Shown here one piece after another: positions 28,801 through 47,647 of a DNA stretch of 64,000 nucleotides. The notes beneath the pieces were generated by a model. The model had not been told where the DNA came from. It did not search any database and saw only the letters and a program-made list of their open reading frames with translations. The DNA comes from Sitta carolinensis (taxonomy: Eukaryota; Chordata; Aves; Passeriformes; Sittidae), in assembly GCA_032173965.1 (NCBI GenBank), contig CM063310.1, forward strand, positions 1,489,735-1,553,734. Direction: 5' to 3'. Each line of letters begins with the position of its first letter. The stretch's first letter is position 1. The translations under genes and the position numbers were made by a program.

Positions 28801-31800
28801 GGGTCCCTGGGGGGGGGGGGGAATGTTGGGGTGCCGGGGGAGGGGTTGGGGGTCTCTGGGAGGGGATTTTGGGGTCCCTGGGGGAGGGGTTTGGATTCCC
28901 TGAGAGGGTTTTGGGGTCCCCGGGTGGGGTTTGGGCTCCCTGGGCGGGGTTTTGGGGGTGCCTGGGGGATGTTGGGGTGCCGGGGGGTTGTTGGGGTGTC
29001 GGGGGTCGCGGCTGCCCCCCGGCCCCCCCAGGACGGGCGGCGCCTGGCGCTGCTGCAGGAGGAGGCGCGGGCGGAGCTGCTGGCGGAGGAGCTGGAGTGC
29101 GGGCAGGAGCAGGGGCTGCGCTTCGCCGCGCTCCAGGTACCCCGAAAATACACCGGGATACCCCGAAAATACACGGGACCCGAAAAATATACCGGGATAC
29201 CCGAAAATACACCGGGATACCCGAAAAATACACCGGGATACCCGAAAAATACACAGGGACCCCCGAAAATACACCGGGATACCCCGAAAAATATACCGGG
29301 ATACCCGAAAAATACACCGGGATACCCCGAAAATACACCGGGATACCCGAAAAATATACCGGGATACCCGAAAATACACCGGGATACCCCGAAAAATATA
29401 CCGGGATACCCGAAAAATATACCGGATACCCGAAAATACACCGGGATACCCCGAAAATACACCGAGACCCCGAAAAATATACCGGGATACCCGAAAAATA
29501 TACCGGGATACCCGAAAATACACCGGGACCCCGAAAAATATACCGGGATACCCGAAAAATACACCGGATACCCGAAAAATACACCGGGATACCCGAAAAA
29601 TATACCGGGATACCGAAAATACACCGGGACCCCGAAAAATATACCGGGATACCCGAAAAATACACCGGGATACCCGAAAAATACACAGGGACCCCCGAAA
29701 ATACACCGGGATACCCCGAAAAATATACCGGGATACCCGAAAAATACACCGGGATACCCCGAAAATACACCGGGATACCCGAAAAATATACCGGGATACC
29801 CGAAAATACACCGGGATACCGAAAATACACCGGGATACCCCGAAAAATATACCGGGATACCCGAAAAATATACCGGGATACCCGAAAAAACACCGGGATA
29901 CCCCGAAAAATATACCGGGATACCCGAAAAATATACCGGGATACCCGAAAATACACCGGGATACCCCGAAAATACACCGGGATACCCCGAAAATATACCG
30001 GGATACCCGAAAATACACCGGGATACCCGAAAATACACCGGGATTCCCGAAAATACACCGGGATACCCGAAAAATACACCGGGAACCCGAAAATACACCG
30101 GGATACCCCGAAAAATACACCGGGACCCCGAAAAATATACCGGGACCCCGAAAAATACACCGGGATACCCGAAAATACACCGGGATACCCCGAAAAATAT
30201 ACCGGATACCCGAAAAATACACAGGGACCCCGAAAATACACCGGGATACCCGAAAATAACACCGGGATACCCGAAAATACACCGGATACCCGAAAATACC
30301 CGGGATACCCGAAAAATACACCGGGACCCCCGAAAATACACCGGATACCCAAAAATATACCGGGATACCCGAAAAATACACCGGGAACCCCGAAAAATAC
30401 ACCGGGATACCCGAAAAATATACCGGGATACCCCGAAAATACACCGGGATACCCCGAAAAATACACCGGGATACCCGAAAAATACACAGGGACCCCGAAA
30501 ATACACCGGATACCCAAAATATACCGGGATACCCGAAAATACACCGGGACCCGAAAATACACCGGGATACCCGAAAAATATACGGATACCGAAATCCCGG
30601 ATACCCGAAAATAACCGGGAACCAAATATACCGGATACCCGAAAATACACCGGGATACCCGAAAAATACACCGGGATACCCGAAAAATATACCGGGATAC
30701 CCGAAAATACACCGGGATACCCGGAAAATACACCGGGATACCCCGAAAAATACACAGGGATACCCGAAAAAACCCGGGATACCCAGAAAAATAACGGGAA
30801 CCCCGAAAATACCGGGATACCCGAAAATACAGCTGGGACACCCAAAACACCGGGACACCCCGAAAATACCGGGATACCCAAAACACGGGACACCCAAAAC
30901 ACACCGGGAACCCCAAAACTACACCAGGGACACCCCGAAAATCACCGGTCAAAAATCCAGGGACCCCCCAACAACCGGGACCGACAAAATACCAATCGGG
31001 AACCCGCAGCCAAAACACCGGGACCCAAAATACCTGGGACCCCAAAACCACCCCGGAACACCCCGAACAAACGGGGACACCGGGACCCCCAGAAACCCCC
31101 GGGACACCCAAACCAGCCCCAGGACACTGGGACCCCCAGAAACACTACCAGGTCAAGATCCCCCCAAGTCCTTGGGACCCCCAAATCCAACCCTGGGACC
31201 CGGGAGCCCCCAAGATCTCCCGAGACCCAATCCTGGACCCATCTGGGCCCAAAAATCTCCCACTGGGGACCCCCGGAATCCCCCTGGGACCCCGGATGCC
31301 CTGACACTCTCGCACCCCAGACCTGGATAGGGGCAAGAGATTGGGGGGCACTGGGGGGGACCCCGAGGCCCGGGACCCCCCGGCCCAGGACCTGGAGGCA
31401 CTGGAGAACTGGGATGGGGTGGGGACCTGGGGGGGCATGTGGGGCACTGGGGGGATTGGGGGGCACTGGGGGGGATTGGGGGGCACTGGGGGGGACTGGG
31501 GGATATGGGGGACTGGGGGTGGGGCACTGGGGGGGATTGGGGGGCACTGGGGGGGATTGGGGGGCACTGGGGGTGGGGGATGGGGGGGATTGGGGGCACT
31601 GGGGGATTGGGGGGCACTGGGGGGGAATTGGGGGGCACTGGGAGGGGATTGGGGGGCACTGGGGGGAATTGGGGGCACTGGGAGGGGATTGGGGGGCACT
31701 GGGGGGGATTGGGGGGCACTGGGGGGGATTGGGGGGCACTGGGGGGGATTGGGGATGGGGGGGATGGGGGGCACTGGGGGGGCATTGGGGGATGGGGGGG

Positions 31801-34800
31801 ATTGGGGGGCACGGGTGGGGGGATGTGGGGGGATTGGGGGGCACTGGGGGGGATTGGGGGGCACTGGGGGGGATTGGGGGCACTGGGGGGGATTGGGGGA
31901 TGGGGGGATTGGGGGCACTGGGGGGATTGGGGGGCACTGGGGATGGGGGGGATGGGGGGATTGGGGGGACTGGGGGGAATTGGGGGGCACTGGGGGGGAT
32001 TGGGGGGGATTGGGGGGCACTGGGGGGGAATTGGGGGGCACTGGGAGGGGATTGGGGGGCACTGGGGGGGATGGGGGGGATTGGGGGGCACTGGGGGGGA
32101 TTGGGGGGGCATTGGGGGGCACTGGGGGGGATTGGGGGGGGGGGGGATTGGGGGATGGGGGCACTGGGGGGGAATTGGGGGGCACTGGGGGGATTGGGGG
32201 GCACTGGGGGCCCCTTCTGACCATACTGGGAGGAACTGGGGGTCCCGGAGGGGTCGCTGGGCCTCACTGGGGGTCCCGGGGGGTCCCCAGGAGGAGCTCG
32301 GAGCCCCCCTCGAGCTGGAGGAGGAGCTGGAGATTTACAGGTGCCCCCAGACCCAAATCCCACCCCGACACACCCCCCCTCAAATTTGGGGTCTCCCCAG
32401 GCCCTCCCTGTGGCCTTTTGGGGTCTCCCTTGATCCCCTCCTCAAATCTGGGGTCTCCCCTGACCCCCCCTCCCCAATTTGGGGTCCCCAGGGCCTCCCC
32501 GTGGCCCCTCCGGGGGTCCCGCCCCACCCGGGCCGTGCTCTCGGGGGCGTCGCTGTCGCTCTGGACCCCCCCAGACTCGGGGGAGCCCCCCCTGCAGCTG
32601 AACCTGCGTGGTGAGACCCCCGAAACCCCCTGCCCCAAATCACCCGAGATCCCCGAAACCCCCTGCCCCAAATCACCCCGAGATCCCCGAAACCCCCTGC
32701 CCAAAATCACCCCGAGACCCCCGAACCCCTGCCCCAAATCACCCGAGATCCCCGAACCCCTGCCCCAAATCACCCCGAGATCCCGAACCCCCTCCCAAAA
32801 TCACCCTGAGACCCCCGAACCCCCCCAAGGCCCCCAGCACCCCCAAATCCCTTGGGACCCCCCCCATTTCCTCTCCTGGGACCCCTAAAACTCCCTTGGG
32901 ACCCCCCAGGGCCCCCAAATCCCCCCTGGGACCCCCCCAAAGCCCCCAAATCCCCCCCGGCCTCCCTTTAACCCCCCCAAACCCCCTTGGGGTGCCCCCA
33001 TCTCCCTTCCTGTGCCCCAATTCCCCTCCCCCAGACCCCCCCGACCCCCCCTGACCCCCCATTCCCCCCCAGGCTGTGAGGTGACCCCGAGTTGGATTTG
33101 GGGGCGCAGAAATTCGGCATCAAACTCCGGGGGGCGACCCTCGGGGGGGCGAGCGAGACCCTCCTGCGGTGCCGTGAGGTGGGGGGGGGTCCCGGGGGGG
33201 GTCCCGGGGGGTCCCGGGGGGGTCCGGGGGGATTTGAGGGTCCTGGGGGGCTCTTGGCCAGAGGGAGCTGAAATTTTTGGGGTTTTTATTTTGGTGTTCT
33301 TAGGGATTTTGGGGGGGGGGGGTTTGGGGAGAGTTTGGGGGTCTTGGGGGCTTCGGGGGGGGGGAGGAATTTGGGGGGGCTTGGAGGAGATCGAGGCGTC
33401 CTGGGGAGTTTGAGGAGGGGGCTCTGTGGTTTTTATTTGGGGGGATTTGAGGAGGGGGCTCTGTGGTTTTTATTTGGGGGGATTTGAGGAGGGGGCTCTG
33501 TGGTTTTTATTTGGGGGGATTTGAGGAGGGGGCTCTGTGGTTTTTATTTGGGGGGATTTGAGGAGGGGGCTCTGTGGTTTTTATTTGGGGGGGATTTGAG
33601 GAGGGGGCTCTGGTGTTTTTTGGGTTCAGTGGATTTAAAAGCTTTTCTGTAATTTCTATTTTTTTTGGGGGGTGTCTCAGGCAGCTCCAAGATTCCTGGG
33701 GGGATTTTGGGGGGGATTTTGGGGGGGATCTCACAGAATTTGGGGGCTCGGGGGGGGGGTCCCGTGGCTATTTTGGGGTCCCCACCGCCCCCCCGCCCCC
33801 CAGGCCCCCCAGTTCGCTCGCTGGCTCTGCGGCTGCCGCGCGGCCGCGGGGGTCGGGGGGTCCCCATCGCACCTGCGGGCTCAGATCCGGGGGGTCCGGG
33901 GTCCTGGGGTGCCGGGGGGGGGGGCTGGCGGACGCCGCCCGGACGGGGGGGACCCCCCCGCGAACCCTCCCGACACCCCCCCGGACCCGCGGCGCTGCTG
34001 CCCCCCCTGCCTCCCAGGACTAATAGGCTCAAAACCACCAGAGTACCCGCCTAAATCCCCCCGAGACCCCTCCTCACATTTAACCCCCCCGAGACCCCTC
34101 CTCAATTTAACCCACCCAGAGACCCCTCATCACATTTAACCCCCTGAGACCTCCTCATTAACCCACCGAGACCCCTCTCACATTTTAACCCCCCAGAGAC
34201 CCCTCCTCATATTTAACCACCGAGACCCCTCATTAACCCCCAGAGACCCCTTCACCTTACCCCATGACCCTTCAATTTAACCCACCCGAGACCCCCTCAC
34301 ATTTTAACCCCCCGAGACCCCTCCTCATATTTAACCCACCCAGAGACCCCCCTCACATTTTAAATCCCCCCCATTTAAGCACCCCTCCTCACTATTTAAC
34401 CCACCCGAGACCCCTCTCACATTTTAAACCCCCCCGAGACCCCTCCTCATATTTAACCCACCCAGAGATCCCCCCTCCCATTTTAACCTCACACTCCTAA
34501 AGACCCCTCCTCACCTTACCCCCCCAGAGACCCCCTCTCACATTTACCCATCCCCGAGCCCCCCCACATTGTTACCCCGTTGGACCCTCCCTCACATTTA
34601 CCCCCTCCAGAGCCCCCCCTCACATTTATCCCCCCAATTACCCAGTCCCCCCTCACATTTAGCCCCCCAGTGCCCCCTCACTATTTACCCTCCCCCAGAG
34701 CCCCCCTCACATTTACCCACCTCCAGACCCCCCCCCAGTTTCCAATCCCCCTTCACATGCCCCTAAATGCCCCCCCCTCACCCATCCCCCCCCCAGTTCC

Positions 34801-37598
34801 CCAGTCCCTCCTGGCCGCTTTGCTCCGGGAGGGGCCCCTGAGCCCCCCCAGGCCCGGCTGCGCTTCGTGGAGGCCTGGAGAGCGCTGCCCGGCTGGGGGC
34901 TGGGGCACTTCGTGGTCAGGTACTGGGGGGCTGGGGGGCACTGGGGGGGGTTTGGGGGGGACTGGGGGGGACTGGGAGGGGATTGGGGGGCACTGGGGGG
35001 CACTGGGAGGGGATTGGGGGGCACTGGGAGGGACTGGGGGGGATTGGGGGGCACTGGGAGGGAACTGGGAGGAACTGGGAGGGGATTGGGGGGCACTGGG
35101 GGCACTGGGAGGGGATTGGGGGGCACTGGGAAGGGACTGGGGGGCACTGGGAGGGGATTGGGGGGGACTGGGAGGGGATTGGGGGGCACTGGGGGGGATT
35201 GGGGGGACTGGGAGGGGATTGGGGGGCACTGGGGGGCACTGGGAGGGGATTGGGGGGCACTAGGAGGGGACTGGGGGGCACTGGGAGGGGATTGGGGGGA
35301 CTGGGGGGCACTGGGAGGGGATTGGGGGGGACTGGGAGGGGATTGGGGGGCACTGGGGGGCACTGGGGGGGCACTGGGAGGGGATTGGGGGGCACTAGGA
35401 GGGGATTGGGGGGCACTGGGGGGCACTGGGAGGGACTGGGGGGGACTGGGGATGGACTGGAGGGAACGGAAGGGGGGGGTCCAGGTGTTCTTTCGGGGTT
35501 CCCAGTTGTATTTTCAGGGTTCCCAGCTGTATTTTGGGGTTCCCAGCTGTATTTTCAGGGTTCCCATCCCGGTTTCGGGGTTCCCAGCTGTATTTTCGGG
35601 GTTCCCATCCCCATTTCGGGGTTCCCAGCTGTATTTCGGGGCTCCCAGCTGTATTTTCGGGGTTCCCATCCCCATTTTGGGGTTCCCAGCTGTATGTTTG
35701 GGGTTCCCATCCCGGTTTCGGGGTTCCCAGCTGTATTTTCGGGGTTCCCATCCCCATTTCGGGGTTCCCAGCTGTATTTCGGGGCTCCCAGCTGTATTTT
35801 CGGGGTTCCCATCCCCATTTTGGGGTTCCCAGCTGTATGTTTGGGGTTCCCATCCCGGTTTCGGGGCTCCCAGCTGTATTTTCAGGGTTCCCATCCCCAT
35901 TTCGGGGTTCCCAGCTGTATTTTCAGGGTTCCCATCCCCATTTCGGGGTTCCAGCTGTATTTCGGGGCTCCCAGCTGTATTTTCAGGGTTCCATCCCCAT
36001 TTCGGGGTTCCCAGCTGTATTTCGGGGCTCCCAGCTGTATTTTCGGGGTTCCCAGCTGTATTTGCGGGGTTCCCATCCCCATTTCGGGGTTCCCAGCTGT
36101 ATTTTCGGGGTTCCCAGCTGTATTTGCGGGGTTCCCAGCTGTATTTGCGGGGTTCCCATCCCCATTTCGGGGTTCCCAGCTGTATTTCGGGGCTCCCAGC
36201 TGTATGTTTGGGGTTCCCATCCCCGTTTCGGGGCTCCCAGCTGTATTTTCGGGGTTCCCATCCCCGTTTCGGGGCTCCCAGCTGTATTTTCGGGGCTCCA
36301 TCCCATTCGGTTCCCAGCTTATGTGGTTCCATCTCGGTTGGGCTCCCAGCTGTATTTGCGGGGTTCCATCCCATTCGGGTTCCAGCTGTATTTGGGGCTC
36401 CCAGCTGTTGTTTGGGGTTCCCATCCCCGTTTCGGGGCTCCCAGCTGTATTTTCGGGGTTCCCGGGCAGGTTCCAGGGCGCAGCCCGGGATGAGGTTCTG
36501 GCCGTGGGGCTCTCGCGGCTGCTGCGGCTCCAGCTCGGCTCGGGCGCTGTCACCCGGAGCTGGAGCTGCAGCGCCCTGCGCCAGTGGGCGGTGAACTGGG
36601 ACAGCCAGCAGGTGAACTGGGAGCACTGGGAGCGCCGGGGGGGGGCTGGGGGGGGGCTGGGTGGAGGGGGGGCGCTGGAGGTTGGGGGCATGGGATGGGC
36701 TGGGGGGCACTGGAATGGTTGGGGGGCATGGGAATGGGTGGGGGGCACTGGGAATGGGTTGGGGGGCACTGGGAATGGGCTTGGGGGCATGGGAGGCTGG
36801 GAATGGGTTGGGGGCCTGGGGATGGACTAGGGGGCACTGGGGGGCACGGGGGATGGAGGGGGTGACTGGGGGGCACTGGGAATGGGCTGGGGGGCATGAG
36901 AGCTGGGAAAGGGCTGGGGGCACTGGGGATGGTGGGGGGCACTGGAAGGGGTTGGGGCATGGGAATGGGCTGGGGGGCATGGAGCTGGGGGAGACTGAGG
37001 GGCATGGGGATGGACTAGGGGGCACTGGGGGGCACGGGGGATGGACTGGGATGACGGAGGCACTGGGAATGGGCTGGGAGTGAGTGTGAAGCACTGGGAG
37101 TGACCGGGAAGCACTGGGGGGCACTGGGAATGGGCTGCGGGGGGAACTGGGATGTACTGGACTGGGCTGGGAAGGGACTTGGGAAAGGACTGGGAAGCAC
37201 TGGGAGTAACTGGGAGCGCACCCAAACACAGTGGGGGCTGAACTGGGAGTGACTGGGAAGCACTGGGAGTAACTGGGAGTGACTGGGAGCGCACCCGACC
37301 ACACTGGGGAGGCACTGGGGGCACTGGGAACGGGCTGGGGGGAACTGGGGGGCACTGGGAGTGACTGGGAGGCCCCCGGAGGCCCCGCGGTGTTTTTGGG
37401 GAGGGGTCTCACCTGTGTGCCCCGCCCCCCCCCCAGGTGCGGCTGTGGCTCAGCGGTGACGTCACGCTGGGGCTGCGCGTGCTCTCCGCCCCCCCCCGCG
37501 CCCTGCACCAGTTCCTGGGGGGGGTCCTGGCACTGGGGGGGCCCCCCCGGGACCCCCTCGAGCTGCAGCGGCTCATGGAGGGGGGGTACGACCCCTGA
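22823..37598 (+). CDS. FERMT3: Kindlin-3 (FERMT3), with frame breaks
   Basis: Haematopoietic FERM adaptor that activates integrins. Exons: 22823-23100 (MAGLKTASGEEIDGSFEL; RVLTLCVTGELPVGALLHRI), 26391-26624 (QHALWWEQGRRWLL; HRPLRLRLP), 26990-27118 (RHPEELSLLW), 27201-27335, 27874-27977 (RWLDVGRSLLEQG; LRFKYPCAMGLDPQ), 29032-29136 (LECGQEQGLRFAALQ), 31321-31418 (AQDLEALENWD), 32291-32340 (LELEEELEIYR), 32492-32610 (PH domain: RAVLSGASLSLW, PPLQLNLRG), 33073-33178 (QKFGIKLRGATLGGASETLL), 33804-about 34000 (QFARWLCGCR), 34797-34919 (QARLRFVEAWRALPGWGLGH), 36470-36611 (ALRQWAVNWDSQQ, with the integrin-binding Gln-Trp) and 37437-37598 (LHQFLGGVLALGG, ends GGYDP, stop TGA). A short exon near 31145 (HYQVK) is uncertain. 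Frame breaks occur near 22880, 27210-27250, 27925, 33083 and after 33860. Splice sites are kept and homology is continuous, so I favour a real gene with consensus errors over a pseudogene. Confidence 0.88.
22925..23030 (+). repeat. Coding minisatellite in FERMT3 F0 domain
   Basis: Within exon 22823-23100, units of about 18-36 bp (CAGGTCCAGGGTGTGGGG core) encode QVQGVGQSVGQ repeats between the acidic EVEEEEESGAEGQ and RVLTLCVTGE. The human loop is only EEDPEAESV, so a surface loop of the ubiquitin-like F0 fold is lengthened by about 30 residues. Confidence 0.8.
23150..25310. repeat. 14-bp minisatellite CCCCATAGCACTGA, FERMT3 intron
   Basis: A 2.1-kb array, the longest in the window, of about 150 copies of CCCCATAGCACTGA with variants CCCCATAGCCCTGA, CCCATAGCACTG and CCCCATAACCCTGA. 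It lacks stops on the minus strand, giving spurious frames of several hundred residues (GSVLWGQCYGV). Copies become more degenerate between 24400 and 24780. Confidence 0.97.
25400..25570. promoter_or_regulatory. Non-repetitive island with MEF2 and paired GATA sites in FERMT3 intron
   Basis: The only stretch of this 3.3-kb intron without tandem repeats. It contains a MEF2-type site TTATTTTTAG (25414-25423), a GATA site read as CTTATCAG (25470-25477), a second CGATAAG (25534-25540) and TGTAAATAG near 25553. FERMT3 is expressed in platelets and leukocytes, so a haematopoietic enhancer is a reasonable inference. Confidence 0.5.
25690..26375. repeat. Two arrays before FERMT3 second coding exon
   Basis: 25690-25980 is a CCCCCATAACCCCATTAAAG type. 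26000-26375 has units of about 30-36 bp with GGGTGCCCCTCCCCATCCCC and GGTG(T/A)TTTTGG. The second runs to within 20 bp of the acceptor at 26390. Confidence 0.9.
26625..26930. repeat. Array at the donor of FERMT3 second coding exon
   Basis: Units containing GGTGGGTCTGGGGGCGTCA and CTGGGGGCTGCTC. The unit includes CTGCTCGGTGGGTCTGGG, i.e. the last five exon bases and the donor itself, repeated about six times. Confidence 0.85.
27340..27850. repeat. GGGCGTGGTTT-type repeat in FERMT3 intron
   Basis: Irregular units with GTGGGCGGGG, GGGCGTGGTCACGGTGG and GGGGTTCGGGTGTGG (about 20-30 bp). Nothing coding. Confidence 0.75.
27978..28470 (+). repeat. CCCAGGTACCCCAAAA minisatellite seeded at a FERMT3 donor
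   Basis: About 22 units of 18-25 bp start directly at the donor of exon 27874-27977 (CCCCCAG|GTACCCC). Many units repeat this CCCAG|GTACC, so the intron carries about 18 further donor-like CAG|GTACC copies. Confidence 0.93.
28500..28990. repeat. GGGGTCCCTGGGAGGGG repeat in FERMT3 intron
   Basis: Units of about 24 bp, GGGGGTCCCTGGGAGGGGTT, with decayed copies to the acceptor at 29031. Confidence 0.9.
29137..30930 (+). repeat. 20-bp minisatellite GATACCCGAAAATACACCGG, seeded at a FERMT3 donor
   Basis: About 90 copies over 1.8 kb begin at the first intron base (GTACCCCGAAAATACACCGG) after exon 29032-29136. Variants include GATACCCGAAAAATATACCG and GGACCCCGAAAAATAC. It has no stops on either strand over long stretches, which yields spurious frames above 1000 residues. 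Confidence 0.97.
31420..32215. repeat. GGGGGGCACTGGGGGGGATT minisatellite in FERMT3
   Basis: About 40 copies of a 20-bp unit beginning right after exon 31321-31418. The exon itself already contains one GGGGGGCACTGGGGGGGA copy (31345-31362), so the array seems to derive from coding sequence. The plus strand is extremely G-rich and has G-quadruplex potential. Confidence 0.95.
32620..33050. repeat. Array after FERMT3 PH exon
   Basis: 32620-32830 has units of about 29 bp with AAATCACCCCGAGATCCCCG. 32830-33050 is a looser CCCCCAAATCCCCCCTGGGA type. Confidence 0.88.
33400..33610. repeat. 38-39 bp array in FERMT3 intron
   Basis: Five near-perfect copies of a unit containing TTTGAGGAGGGGGCTCTGTG and GTTTTTATTTGGGGGG, the most homogeneous array of the window. 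Confidence 0.95.
34060..34760. repeat. CCCCGAGACCCCTCCTCACATTTAA-type array in FERMT3
   Basis: Units of about 26-30 bp with GAGACCCCTCCTCA and CATTTAACCC. Copies are ragged, with many one-base losses. Some of the raggedness may be consensus error. Confidence 0.88.
34920..35460. repeat. GGGGGGCACTGGGAGGGGATT array seeded at a FERMT3 donor
   Basis: About 26 units of 20 bp, very close to the 31.4-32.2 kb array, start at the donor GTACTGG of exon 34797-34919. The same unit family also turns up in introns of OTUB1 (59.5 kb), so related units recur at distant donors. Confidence 0.93.
35490..36465. repeat. GGGGTTCCCAGCTGTATTTTC minisatellite in FERMT3
   Basis: About 45 alternating units of 20-24 bp (GGTTCCCAGCTGTATTTTC and GGTTCCCATCCCCATTTCG) that run up to the acceptor at 36469. 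Confidence 0.95.
36612..37380. repeat. GGGGGGCACTGGGAATGGGC array seeded at the FERMT3 penultimate donor
   Basis: Units of about 20-25 bp with GGGGCACTGGGAATGGG and GGAGTGACTGGGAAGCAC. It starts at the donor GTGAACTGGGAGCACTGGG. Confidence 0.9.
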
Positions 37599-37619
37599 GA
37601 GACCCCCACGGGGTTCCCC

Positions 37620-38270
37620 AGTGAGCCCCAGTGCTCCCAGTATCCCTGTGCCCCCAGAGACCCTCAGTGTCACCCCAGTATCCCCCCAGTCCCCTCCCAA
37701 GCCCCCCAGTGTGTTCCCAGTAACCCCCAGTGTCCCCAGTGCCCCCCAGTGTGTTCCCAATGCCCCCCAGTATCCCCAGTGCCCCCCTGCACACCCCCAG
37801 TATCCCAGTGTCCCCCTGAACCCCCCCAGTATCCCCCCACTGCCCCCCTGAACCCCCCAGTGCCCCCCAGTATCCCCAGTGCCCCCCTGCACACCCCCAG
37901 TATCCCCAGTGTCCCCCTGAACCCCCCCAGTATCCCCCCAGTGCCCCCCTGAACCCCCCCAGTGCCCCCCAGTATCCCCAGTGCCCCCCTGCACACCCCC
38001 AGTATCCCCAGTGTCCCCCTGAACCCCCCCAGTATCCCCCCAGTGCCCCCCTGAACCCCCCCAGTGCCCCCCAGTATCCCCAGTGTCCCCCTGAACCCCG
38101 CCAGTATCCCCCTGTGCCCCCAGTATCCCCTCGAGCCCCCCAGTGTGTTCCATGCTCCCAGTGCCCGTTCCCCAGTGTCCCCCAGGATCCCCAGTGCCCC
38201 CCAGGATCCCCAGTGCCCCCTGAACCCCCCCAGTGCCCCCCCATGTCTCAACACGCTCCTGGTGCTCAGC
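37620..38270. repeat. CCCAGT-type array in FERMT3 3' flank
   Basis: Units of about 15 and 70 bp: CCCCCAGTATCCCCAGTG, CCCCCTGAACCCCCC and CCCCTGCACACCCCC in higher-order order, following the FERMT3 stop. No FERMT3 poly(A) signal was found here. Confidence 0.9.
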
Positions 38271-38465
38271 TGGACCTGAGGTGTTTGTGGGGTCCCTCGG
38301 GGGGGGCTCAGACCCCCCCAAATCCTTGTGGGGAGGGGGTTGGACCCCCCCCAATCCCACACTCGGGGGTCCCACCCCATCCTTGTGGGAGGGGCTGGTG
38401 TTGGTCTCGGGCATTGGGACCCAAAACCCCCCCAAGCCCCCCACACCGGGGTCTCTGCTCCGCTC

Positions 38466-38471
38466 TTTATT
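38466..38471 (-). terminator. STIP1 poly(A) signal AATAAA
   Basis: TTTATT on the plus strand, 127 bp beyond the STIP1 stop codon. Confidence 0.85.
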
Positions 38472-38597
38472 GGGGGTGGCAGCGCCCCAGAACCGACAGG
38501 AGGGGGAGGGGGGGAGGGGCAGCGCCCCCCCAGACCCCCCTTGGGGTCGGGGGGTCCCCGGGGGGGTCCCAGGGGGGTTCCCCGGGGCGTGGGGGGG

Positions 38598-46488
<7,891 letters not shown>

Positions 46489-46815
46489 GGCCGCGGCTCC
46501 GCTCCCGCCGCTCCCGCGCCGCCCTCTGGAAGCTGCTAGAACCCCGCGGCCACGCCCCCCGCGCCCCATTGGCCGCGCGCCCCGCCCGCCCGCCCCCACG
46601 CGCGCTCCCATTGGCTGCCGCTCCCCTCTCCCGCCTTGCCATTGGCTGCTGCCGGCAGCGGGGCCCGCCCCCTTCCCGGGCCCGCCCCCGGCGGAAGCCG
46701 GTGTTAGGCTCCGCCCTCCTCCCGCTCCCATTGGCCGCAGCTACCGGCGCCGGGAGCTCATTGGCTGAGCTCCGCGGGGACTTCTGGAATTTTCCGCTTC
46801 TCCTATTGGCTGAGA
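46489..46815 (-). promoter_or_regulatory. STIP1 promoter with heat-shock elements and CCAAT boxes
   Basis: On the minus strand upstream of the STIP1 ATG (46488): six CCAAT boxes (plus-strand ATTGG near 46568, 46611, 46643, 46732, 46761 and 46804). There is one perfect three-site heat-shock element TTCTGGAATTTTC at 46782-46794, and one near-perfect element GAAGCTGCTAGAA at 46529-46541. HSF1 control fits a stress-induced co-chaperone. Confidence 0.75.
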
Positions 46816-47205
46816 GGGGCGCTAATCAGAGAGGAGGAGGGCGAGGCGCCCCTGGCGGCGCGGAGGTCTCGGGGGGAGGGCGAGGGCGGCTGAGGGGCGG
46901 GGCTTGCACCGAAAGGGGCGGTGTTTATACGAAAGGGGCGGGGCTTGCACGGGGACCCCCCCGAGGCCGGGGGGGGGTCCCGGGGGTGACTGCGGGGGTC
47001 CCTGGGTGGGGGGGACGGGGGTGTCGAGTGCCGCACGTGTGACCTTGACAGGGCCCTGCTGATCCCTCGGGTCCCCCTCCCCCCTGTCCCCACCCCTCCC
47101 GTGCCATCCCCCTGGGTCACATCTCTCCCCCCCTCCCCAAATTTCCCCTCCCGGACCCCCGGGTCCCACGGGAAAGAGGCGCCGGCAGGAAAAGGAGCCG
47201 CTGGG
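46816..47205. other. STIP1-FLRT1 spacer
   Basis: GC-rich, with two copies of GAAAGGGGCGG(G/T)G around 46910-46950, a CACGTG E-box near 47034 and no coding homology. Confidence 0.5.
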
Positions 47206-47211
47206 TTTATT
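47206..47211 (-). terminator. FLRT1 poly(A) signal AATAAA
   Basis: TTTATT on the plus strand, about 440 bp beyond the end of the FLRT1 tail-encoding sequence. Confidence 0.75.
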
Positions 47212-47647
47212 GGGGGGAGGGGGGAAAGGGGGATTTTGGGACCCCCTCGGCCCTCTCGGGTCGGTTTTTCCTGATTTTGGTCCTTTTTCCCCAAATCCAA
47301 CGGCAGGGGCGGGGGGAGGGGTGAAGGCACCTCGCGGGGGGGGAGGGGAAAGGGGGGGGCACAGACCCACCCCGAAGGCGCGTGGGGGGAGGGGGGACCC
47401 ATCCCGACCCCTGGGTCCGACCCACCCCACCCCCCAGGCTCCATCGGGGCCTGGGGTCCTCCCGGAGGTCCCAAGGGGGTCGTGGCAGTCGGGGTCCATC
47501 CCCCCCCCCCCACCACCACCCCCCAAATCCCAGTCCTGCACCAAATCTGCCGTTATTCCCCCAAAAAGCCGCGGTGCCGAAAAAAAAAAAAAAAAAACAC
47601 GTTTAAAAAAGCCAAAAACGCCCCGAAAAGGCTCCCCCGAAATGTCC

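Noticed and set aside
27839..31111. Open frame of about 1090 codons on the minus strand over the FERMT3 arrays (GIPVYFSGIPVYFRVS repeats)
   Set aside because: It is the complement of the GATACCCGAAAATACACCGG and CAGGTACCCC minisatellites, which simply lack stop codons. It crosses genuine plus-strand FERMT3 exons and has no independent start, splice or family signal.
22823..37598. FERMT3 as a processed or dead pseudogene
   Set aside because: Introns are retained, nearly all splice sites are intact, and the sequence resumes homology after each single-base break. Errors at homopolymers explain it better, although this was not proven.
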